Shown here one piece after another: positions 35,405 to 40,702 of a stretch of DNA of 40,702 nt. Source of the stretch: an uncultured Bacteroidales bacterium (GTDB lineage Bacteria > Bacteroidota > Bacteroidia > Bacteroidales > Paludibacteraceae); NCBI GenBank assembly GCA_903927945.1, contig CAIYOZ010000088.1:1-40702 (forward strand). The letters are read 5' to 3'. How positions within the stretch are numbered: the stretch's first letter is position 1; each line of letters starts with the position of its first letter. A model generated the notes under the pieces. The model was given only the letters and a program-made list of their open reading frames with translations, was not told the DNA's origin and did not search any database. A program made the translations under genes and the position numbers.

Positions 35405-37075
35405 TTATGAAAAAAGTTCTTTCTCGGTGAATTGGCCTAATTTGATATAATTTTTGTAGAGTTCCTTGTATAAAGCCACATTTTGTTTGTTCGGGAAGTA
35501 TTCCATGGCAAAGCCCATGCCCATAGCTTTCTGGGCATCTTCCACTTTTTCGTACACACCGGCTACAACCGCTGCAAACATTGAAGTTCCAAAAGCACAA
35601 GCCTGTTCTGATTTAGCCACTTTAATAGGCATGTTCAGTACGTCGGCCAATGTCTGCATGACAAAAGGTGATTTCAAGGCAATACCACCAATCCCGATGA
35701 TTTCGTTGATTACCACGCCGTTTTCAATAAAGCGGTCGACAATAGCTTTGGAGCCGTAAGCAGTTGCTTCCACCAGGGCACGGAAAATAAGAGGAGCAGA
35801 ACTGCCAAGGTTTAAACCGGTGATGGATCCCTTTACCAACTGATTCGCATCCGGTGTACGGCGACCGTTAATCCAATCCGTGGCTAATACAGTTGATTCT
35901 GAAACAGGAACTTTTGCCGCTTCAATGGATAACGCCGGAATGATTTGATCCATTGTCTCGTCAATCAGTTTTTGTTTGGTTGCTTCGTCCACTAACGTTG
36001 TTTTCGAAAGAATATTTACGACCGGCCAGGCCACTACGTTTTTAAACCATGCATAGACATCTCCAAAAGCCGATTGTCCTGCTTCCAGGCCAACCATGCC
36101 CGGTATCACTGAACCGTCCACCTGTCCGCAAATACCCGGTATTAGTTTATCACCCATTTCTTCATAGCTTGCCACCATGATATCGCAGGTAGAGGTTCCT
36201 ATCACACGCACAAGGGCTCCCGGAGTAACCTCAGCACCTACGGCGCCCGTATGACAGTCAAAGGCACCTACGGCCACGGCTACGTTTGTAGACAATCCTA
36301 AAAGAGCTGCCCATTCGGGAGTTAGTGTCCCCACTTTCTTATCACTAGGGAAAGTTTCTGTATACAGACGTTCACGATAACCTGCCAGGAGTGGATCAAG
36401 TGCAGTCAAAAATTCCTCGGAAGGTAGTCCACCCCATTTTTCCAGCCACATGGCTTTGTGCCCTGAAGCACACCGACTGCGACAAATGATGGCAGGATTG
36501 GTAGTGCCGGTGATTAATCCGGGTAGCCAATCGCAATGTTCAACGATAGAATAGGCCGCATTTCGTACTTTTTCATCAGCGCGGAGAACATGTAAAGCCT
36601 TCGCCCAGAACCATTCCGAAGAATAGATTCCACCTTCATAGGAAGTGTAATCAATGTCCCATTTAGCAGCCAGGTCATTGATTTCCTGAGCTTCTTTGAT
36701 GCCGGTGTGGTCTTTCCACAACACGAACATAGCGTTCGGATTTTCAGCAAACTCAGGGAGTAAGGATAGCGGTGTCCCGTTTTTATCCGTAAACACAGGC
36801 GTACTTCCGGTAGTGTCAAATGCAATGCCTACAACTTTTTCAGCAGTTCCGGCAGGACATTTCGACAATGCGTTTTTTACAGTGTGTTCCAATCCTTCTA
36901 CATAATCAAGCGGGTGTTGACGGTATTGATTGGCGGTAGGGTCACAGTACATTTCTTTCGCCCAACGCGAATAATATTTTACAGACGAAGCCATTTCCTG
37001 TCCTGTGAGGGCATCTACCACCACCGCACGGCACGAATCGCTTCCATAATCCAGACCTATAACGTATTTGCTCAT
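35405..37075 (-). CDS. araB: Ribulokinase
   Basis: The 556-aa FGGY kinase phosphorylates L-ribulose to L-ribulose-5-phosphate. Visible: 'YVIGLDYGSDSCRAVVVDAL' at the start, 'VVGIAFDTTGSTPVFTDKNG', 'MFVLWKDHTGIKEAQEIN', 'WLPGLITGTTNPAIICRSRC', the central 'AVAVGAFDCHTGAVGAEVTP', 'DWINGRRTPDANQLVKGSIT' and the late 'EIIGIGGIALKSPFVMQTLA'. These, and the length, match AraB rather than xylulokinase or rhamnulokinase. It lies 77 bases after araA, a gap filled with AGTCTAA repeats, and 21 bases before the mutarotase gene. Confidence 0.95.
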   Translation of the reverse strand: MSKYVIGLDYGSDSCRAVVVDALTGQEMASSVKYYSRWAKEMYCDPTANQYRQHPLDYVEGLEHTVKNALSKCPAGTAEKVVGIAFDTTGSTPVFTDKNGTPLSLLPEFAENPNAMFVLWKDHTGIKEAQEINDLAAKWDIDYTSYEGGIYSSEWFWAKALHVLRADEKVRNAAYSIVEHCDWLPGLITGTTNPAIICRSRCASGHKAMWLEKWGGLPSEEFLTALDPLLAGYRERLYTETFPSDKKVGTLTPEWAALLGLSTNVAVAVGAFDCHTGAVGAEVTPGALVRVIGTSTCDIMVASYEEMGDKLIPGICGQVDGSVIPGMVGLEAGQSAFGDVYAWFKNVVAWPVVNILSKTTLVDEATKQKLIDETMDQIIPALSIEAAKVPVSESTVLATDWINGRRTPDANQLVKGSITGLNLGSSAPLIFRALVEATAYGSKAIVDRFIENGVVINEIIGIGGIALKSPFVMQTLADVLNMPIKVAKSEQACAFGTSMFAAVVAGVYEKVEDAQKAMGMGFAMEYFPNKQNVALYKELYKNYIKLGQFTEKELFS

Positions 37076-37084
37076 TTTTTTAAT

Positions 37085-37143
37085 GTCTAAAGTCTAAAGT
37101 CACAAGTCCAAAGTCGTTTGACTTTAGACCTTAGACCTTAGAC
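37085..37143. repeat. GTCTAAAGTC repeats between araA and araB
   Basis: gtctaaagtctaaagtc on one side and gactttagaccttagaccttagac on the other form imperfect tandem units that are also inverted (10-bp perfect arms gtctaaagtc/gactttagac), so the spacer can fold as a hairpin. Confidence 0.75.
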
Positions 37144-37152
37144 CGGTTGTTT

Positions 37153-38655
37153 TTATCTTAAAGCCTTGTTAAGCATATAATAAACTTCATTATTGCGGAT
37201 ATCTTGTTTGAAATTGCGGATATTAGTGTCTTTGTCAATAATCAACATTTCAATATCAGCGATTTCAGCATAATCTTCCATCATTTCAGTCGTCAAAGAG
37301 AATGAAAAGCTGGAATGGTGTGTCCCACCGGCTGTAATCCACGCACCTGCACCTACTTCAAGGCTTGGTTGTGGAATCCACAATGCACAGGCAACAGGCA
37401 ATTTAGGCAATGCCTTTGGTTCTATCACCTTCACTTCGTTGACAATCATGCGGAAACGGTTTCCCATATCCACAATGGTGGCAGCAATACCTTCTCCTTC
37501 ATGAGCCTGGAACACTAATCGGGCACATACACCTGCATCACCAATTCCAAGGAAATGAACTTCGATACGTGGTTTTCCTCCGGCAATTTCAGGATTGATT
37601 TCCAGCATGTGCGATTGCAGGATAGAACTCTTTGCTCCATTGAAATTCAGAACATAATCTTCCAGGAATGAACAACCTCCGGGAAGTCCCTGAGCCATCA
37701 CCCACATGGTGCGTGTCATGGCAGCCGTCTTCCAATCACCTTCGGCACCGAAACCGTAACCTTCTGCCATCAAACGTTGGGAGGCGAATCCCATCAATTG
37801 TTTCATGCCTTCCAGTTCATTAAAGCTGGTTGTAAAAGCTGTGGCACCTTTATCTTCCAGGAACCGGCGTAATCCGATTTCCTGAGCTGCAGCCTCACGA
37901 ACCGATTGATGTTTTTCTGCTCCTTTTTTACAATCAGCAGCAAAATCGTAAATGCGTTCATATTCTGATACCAGGGTGTCGATTTCAGCTTCCGTAACGG
38001 CTTCTACAAACGGTACAAGATTTGCAATCGGAGCGTTGTCCACGTGGTAACCCAAACGGATCTCAGCTTCCACTTTGTCACCATCGGTAACGGCCACATT
38101 ATTCATATTATCACCAAAACGGATGATCAGCATGTTTTGTGAATCTGCCCAACCGGCACAAACCCGCATCCAGTTAGCGATCTTTGATTGCGTGTTTTCA
38201 TCTTTCCAATAACCCACAACTACTTTGCGTGGTTTACGAAGGCGGCTGGTAATGAAACCAAATTCACGATCCCCGTGAGCCGATTGGTTCAGGTTCATGA
38301 AGTCCATATCAATTTCTGACCATGGAATTTGTTCGTTATATTGTGTATGGAGGTGTAACAATGGTTTTTTGTAATCCATTAATCCATGAATCCACATTTT
38401 AGCAGGTGAGAATGTGTGCATCCAGGTGATCACCCCCACACATTTTGTATCCCCGTTGGCAGCACGGAAAATGGCTGAAACCTCTTCTGAAGAATTTGCA
38501 GTACCTTTATAAACCACGTTTACAGGTAATTTGCCGGAATCATTCAATCCTTTTACCATTTCAGTAGAATGTGCATCGACATGTACTACTGCATCACCAC
38601 CGTACAACAGCTGCGCTCCTGTAACGAACCATACTTCTAAATCTTTGTATTCCAT
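37153..38655 (-). CDS. araA: L-arabinose isomerase
   Basis: The 500-aa enzyme converts L-arabinose to L-ribulose. It matches E. coli AraA (500 aa) along its length: 'EVWFVTGAQLLYGGDAV', 'WMHTFSPAKMWIHGLMDYKK', 'LLHLHTQYNEQIPWSEIDMD', 'MNLNQSAHGDREFGFI', and the metal and catalytic residues Glu in 'GFGAEGDWKTAAM', Glu in 'SFLEDYVLNFN', His in 'ILQSHMLEINPEI' and His in 'ITAGGTHHSSFSFS'. It is cytoplasmic and the third gene of the operon after araR and araD. Its 179-base upstream gap holds an AT-rich leader and an AATCAACC minisatellite. Confidence 0.97.
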   Translation of the reverse strand: MEYKDLEVWFVTGAQLLYGGDAVVHVDAHSTEMVKGLNDSGKLPVNVVYKGTANSSEEVSAIFRAANGDTKCVGVITWMHTFSPAKMWIHGLMDYKKPLLHLHTQYNEQIPWSEIDMDFMNLNQSAHGDREFGFITSRLRKPRKVVVGYWKDENTQSKIANWMRVCAGWADSQNMLIIRFGDNMNNVAVTDGDKVEAEIRLGYHVDNAPIANLVPFVEAVTEAEIDTLVSEYERIYDFAADCKKGAEKHQSVREAAAQEIGLRRFLEDKGATAFTTSFNELEGMKQLMGFASQRLMAEGYGFGAEGDWKTAAMTRTMWVMAQGLPGGCSFLEDYVLNFNGAKSSILQSHMLEINPEIAGGKPRIEVHFLGIGDAGVCARLVFQAHEGEGIAATIVDMGNRFRMIVNEVKVIEPKALPKLPVACALWIPQPSLEVGAGAWITAGGTHHSSFSFSLTTEMMEDYAEIADIEMLIIDKDTNIRNFKQDIRNNEVYYMLNKALR

Positions 38656-38730
38656 AATATTGTTTGTTTATTTTTTTTGTTTATAATTTGTTGTAATTAT
38701 TTGCAATTATTTTTTATCCTGTTTTATTTC

Positions 38731-38762
38731 TTGAGGAATACGAACTAAAATGTAATCCTCAA
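38731..38762. promoter_or_regulatory. Inverted repeat in the araA leader
   Basis: TTGAGGA and TCCTCAA are separated by 18 bases, about 75 bases before the araA ATG. It could be an operator or RNA structure; no second copy was found, so support is weak. Confidence 0.3.
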
Positions 38763-38836
38763 CCCAATCAACTCAATCAACTCAATCAACCAATTAACTA
38801 ATTAACTCAATCAACCAATTAACCAATTAACCAATC
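38757..38836 (+). repeat. AATCAACC minisatellite between araD and araA
   Basis: About nine imperfect units (caactcaat, caaccaatt, aactaatt) fill the 3' side of araD. Its last unit supplies the TGA stop codon of araD on the - strand. Confidence 0.88.
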
Positions 38837-39518
38837 ACTGTCCATAATACGCTCCCGGCCCATGTTTCCTGAAAAAGTGTTTCTTTATCAAATGCTTGTT
38901 CATGGTCAGGTCGGGATTCACTCCGTAGGCAATGTAGCTCATTTTAGCCACTTGCTCCATCACCACGGCATTATGAACAGCATCATGGGCATCTTTCCCC
39001 CAGGCAAACGGACCATGGTTTTTTACCAATACTCCGGGGATAAAATCAGGATTCAACCCTTTGAAATTATCAACGATTACATTTCCTGTCTCCAATTCAT
39101 AATCACCTTCCACTTCTTGTTGCGTCATATCGCGGGTACACGGAATGGCATCACTAAAATAATCGGAATGGGTAGTACCAATATTTGGAATGCTCAACCC
39201 GGCCTGTGCCCACGAAGTAGCATAGGTAGAATGGGTATGGACAATACCCCCAATGTTTGGGAACGATTTATATAACACCAGATGTGTATCCGTATCGGAG
39301 GATGGTTTATAGTTGCCTTCCACAATATTCCCTTGCAGATCAATGACCACCATGTCTTCAGGCTTCATATCGTCGTATGACACTCCCGATGGCTTAATTA
39401 CCACCAATCCGGTAGCCCTGTCGATAGCACTGACGTTACCCCAGGTGAATATTACCAATCCATGCTTCACTAAATCCAGATTCGCATCGAATACTTCTTT
39501 TTTTAATGTCTCTAACAT
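38835..39518 (-). CDS. araD: L-ribulose-5-phosphate 4-epimerase
   Basis: The 227-aa class II aldolase-fold enzyme turns L-ribulose-5-phosphate into D-xylulose-5-phosphate. Visible: '[20 protein letters not shown]', '[18 protein letters not shown]' (the aldolase Glu is Asp, as expected of the epimerase), metal ligands in '[17 protein letters not shown]', '[19 protein letters not shown]', third metal His in '[14 protein letters not shown]' and the family C-terminus '[14 protein letters not shown]'. Length matches E. coli AraD (231). It lies between araR and araA; its product feeds the transketolase encoded at 10.6-12.6 kb. Confidence 0.97.
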   Translation of the reverse strand: MLETLKKEVFDANLDLVKHGLVIFTWGNVSAIDRATGLVVIKPSGVSYDDMKPEDMVVIDLQGNIVEGNYKPSSDTDTHLVLYKSFPNIGGIVHTHSTYATSWAQAGLSIPNIGTTHSDYFSDAIPCTRDMTQQEVEGDYELETGNVIVDNFKGLNPDFIPGVLVKNHGPFAWGKDAHDAVHNAVVMEQVAKMSYIAYGVNPDLTMNKHLIKKHFFRKHGPGAYYGQ

Positions 39519-39582
39519 CTCTATATTTACAATTTAATCATTTACTATTTACCATTTGTTTACCTCTGATTTCTGCCTCTTA

Positions 39583-39606
39583 CTCCCCTTTAGGGGTTGG
39601 GGGTCA
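39583..39606 (+). repeat. CCCCTTTAGGGG element, copy 9
   Basis: ctcccctttaggggttgggggtca lies between araR and araD, two bases from the araR stop codon. It is the only copy in the arabinose operon and has no inverted partner. Confidence 0.85.
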
Positions 39607-39608
39607 TA

Positions 39609-40298
39609 TTATAATGAAAAATGTAATCCCTGTTCTATCAACTGATCGTATTTTTCTTTGTTGTAATTATAATAGAATGCTCCTCTTTTGGAAGAACTCT
39701 TATCCTTTTCTTCCAGTTTTTCCAGTATATCCATGGTAAGCAATTTCTTTCTGAAGTTACGTTTGTCGATGGTCTCCTGATAGATGGATTCGTATAAACT
39801 CTGTAACGTGGGCAGTGTAAAAAGGTCGCCCAGTAAATTAAACCCTATCGGCCTCACAGCAGCCCGTTGTTGAAGTAACTTGATGGTATCCCTCACCATT
39901 TTGTTGTGATCGAAAACAAGTTCAGGTAGCAGCGTGATCTTTACCCAATGGGCATCATGTTTTTCTGCCAGCGAAGTATCAAATTTTTCTATATCCACCA
40001 AAGCATAATACGCCACTGATATTACCCGTTCCACATCCCGGTCTATATCTCCGTAAGCACCCACTTGTTCCAGGTAGATATCCTCAATGCCCGTAAATTC
40101 ACCAACTACCCGTTTAGCCGCTTCAGGAATGTTCTCCTGGGCATTGACAAACCCTCCCATTAAGGACCACCCCCCCCTGAAAGGTTCGATGGGTCGCCGG
40201 GATATAAGGATCTGCAGATCATTATCGCGAAAACCAATAATGATACAATCAACAGCAACTAGAAAGGTATCTTTGTTTTGGTAAAATGCAGCAGTCAT
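39609..40298 (-). CDS. araR: NUDIX-domain arabinose regulator
   Basis: The 229-aa protein has an N-terminal Nudix fold (about 10-140) and a C-terminal winged helix (about 150-229, including 'TIDKRNFRKKLLTMDILEKL'). The Nudix box 'GGFVNAQENIPEAAKRVVGE' followed by 'FTGI' keeps the spacing but has lost two of the three catalytic glutamates of REUXEE (RVVGEF), so it should bind rather than hydrolyse a ligand. This is the pattern of the Bacteroides AraR repressor, which senses L-arabinose and controls the arabinose genes. It is the first gene of the operon, so it probably controls itself. Palindromes in the 400 bases upstream are candidate operators. Confidence 0.9.
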   Translation of the reverse strand: MTAAFYQNKDTFLVAVDCIIIGFRDNDLQILISRRPIEPFRGGWSLMGGFVNAQENIPEAAKRVVGEFTGIEDIYLEQVGAYGDIDRDVERVISVAYYALVDIEKFDTSLAEKHDAHWVKITLLPELVFDHNKMVRDTIKLLQQRAAVRPIGFNLLGDLFTLPTLQSLYESIYQETIDKRNFRKKLLTMDILEKLEEKDKSSSKRGAFYYNYNKEKYDQLIEQGLHFSL

Positions 40299-40394
40299 TC
40301 GAAGGATGGTCTAAGTTGAAATTCAGGTTGTAAATGTAAAATGTTTATATACAGATTGTTATATATTTTAATTGCATATAATTGCTCTGTCGGT

Positions 40395-40423
40395 AAAACA
40401 AGTGTAAAGAAAACACTTGTTTT
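40395..40423. promoter_or_regulatory. Perfect 11-bp inverted repeat upstream of araR
   Basis: AAAACAAGTGT-aaagaaa-ACACTTGTTTT, centred about 110 bases before the araR ATG. It may be an AraR operator or, with its A/T flanks, a two-way terminator. Confidence 0.5.
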
Positions 40424-40446
40424 TGATATACTGTATATTTAATTCT

Positions 40447-40460
40447 ATGTTGTACAACAT
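40447..40460. promoter_or_regulatory. Perfect 14-bp palindrome upstream of araR
   Basis: ATGTTGTACAACAT is fully self-complementary, a typical shape for a dimeric repressor site. About 155 bases before araR. Confidence 0.45.
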
Positions 40461-40471
40461 GATTTTGGTTT

Positions 40472-40570
40472 GTTAGGTGATTAGTTGATTAAGTTGATTA
40501 AGTTAATTGGTTAATTGGGTGATTGGTTAATTAAGTTGATTGGTGTATTAAGTGATTGGTTTGGTTGACT
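40472..40570 (-). repeat. TTGATTAAG minisatellite upstream of araR
   Basis: About eleven imperfect 8-9 bp units (ttgattaag, ttaattggt, tgattggtt). Same family as the arrays at 16.7, 26.5 and 38.8 kb. Confidence 0.85.
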
Positions 40571-40613
40571 GCTTAATCGTTAAATGTTATATATCATAAG
40601 TTCGTTTACATTT

Positions 40614-40626
40614 CTAAGTTACTTAG
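40614..40626. promoter_or_regulatory. Palindrome CTAAGT-t-ACTTAG
   Basis: Six-base arms around one base, flanked on both sides by tcgtttaca direct repeats. Candidate site for a gene outside the window or for araR. Confidence 0.3.
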
Positions 40627-40669
40627 CTGTATCAGATGATCGTTTACAAAACTAGGTAATCAATCATCA

Positions 40670-40686
40670 CAATCCACAGTGGATTG
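40670..40686. promoter_or_regulatory. Palindrome CAATCCAC-a-GTGGATTG
   Basis: Eight-base perfect arms around one base, 16 bases from the window end. With so small a loop it is more likely a protein site than an RNA hairpin; function unknown. Confidence 0.35.
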
Positions 40687-40702
40687 GCCTTTCTAAGGCG
40701 GC

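Larger units (their letters stand above)
40299..40702. other. Gene-free region upstream of araR
   Basis: The last 404 bases hold no coding sequence that I can support. They contain an AT-rich promoter-like stretch next to araR, four palindromes or inverted repeats (listed separately), one minisatellite and a direct repeat tcgtttaca (about 40601 and 40640). The window ends before the next gene. Confidence 0.7.

Noticed and set aside
35405-37075. Xylulokinase as identity for the FGGY kinase
   Set aside because: Length (556 aa), the 'FDCHTGAVGAE' and 'WINGRRTPDANQ' motifs and the position between araA and the mutarotase all fit ribulokinase.
38757-38836. Possible CRISPR array
   Set aside because: Units are 8-9 bp with no spacers; it is a minisatellite. 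The same holds for 26.46, 26.62 and 40.47 kb, and there are no cas genes.
38862-39275. 137-aa ORF on the + strand inside araD
   Set aside because: Antisense shadow of araD, whose catalytic motifs are all intact.
40670-40702. Start of a tRNA gene at the window end
   Set aside because: The GCCTT-tct-AAGGC stretch has a 3-base loop and does not fit an anticodon arm; no acceptor or D arm pairs upstream.

Overview
The window looks like a chromosomal carbohydrate-utilisation region of a Bacteroidota (Bacteroidales/Marinilabiliales-like) bacterium. The reasons are the protein styles (GH106 and GH43 secreted hydrolases, a NUDIX-type arabinose regulator, a 22-kDa-class pyrophosphatase, a lipoprotein mutarotase), the TAnnTTTG -7 promoter boxes before several genes, the lack of strong Shine-Dalgarno sites, and low-to-moderate GC. 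I cannot name a genus. No rRNA, tRNA, CRISPR array, insertion sequence or phage gene was recognised.

Left part (1-14.35 kb, + strand, AT-rich). A glycosidase-like gene cut by the window edge is followed by a GH43 enzyme, a GH106 alpha-L-rhamnosidase and a 471-aa arabinose/fucose-isomerase-like protein. Then come a decayed C-terminal relic of an aldose-epimerase-like protein, inorganic pyrophosphatase, lactaldehyde reductase (fucO), a broken ribose-5-phosphate isomerase B gene, an intact transketolase and a phosphohexomutase. Two genes here are dead, both by frameshifts plus stop codons.

Middle part (14.8-32.3 kb, visibly more GC-rich). This is an L-rhamnose module. On the + strand: rhamnulokinase, the three parts of a 2-oxo acid dehydrogenase complex (E2, E3, fused E1 alpha-beta), a PHP-domain protein, a rhamnulose-1-phosphate aldolase/short-chain dehydrogenase fusion, a sorbose-1-phosphate-reductase-like dehydrogenase, a double class II aldolase whose second half has lost its catalytic residues, and after a terminator a short lipoate-protein ligase. 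On the - strand: L-rhamnose isomerase and the RhaT symporter under a good promoter, and an AraC-type regulator. Uptake, isomerisation, phosphorylation and cleavage to DHAP plus lactaldehyde are all covered. Lactaldehyde can be reduced (fucO) or oxidised (dehydrogenase half of the fusion). The dehydrogenase complex may carry the resulting 2-oxo acid to acyl-CoA, and the ligase could lipoylate it.

Right part (32.4-40.7 kb, - strand). This is a compact L-arabinose operon. It reads, in transcription order, NUDIX-like regulator araR, ribulose-5-phosphate 4-epimerase (araD), arabinose isomerase (araA), a FGGY ribulokinase, a lipoprotein mutarotase and a sodium:solute symporter, and it ends in a clear terminator. 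Transketolase and rpiB, which in Bacteroides sit beside the arabinose genes, lie about 20 kb away here with the rhamnose module between.

The most unusual layer is repetitive DNA. At least nine copies of a 20-25 bp intergenic element (TTCCCCTTTAGGGGTTRGGGGTC) occur, mostly as inverted pairs between genes of the rhamnose operon. A separate family of 8-9 bp AATCAACC-type minisatellites lies between genes, touches stop codons, and in one case forms an in-frame part of the E2 inter-domain linker.
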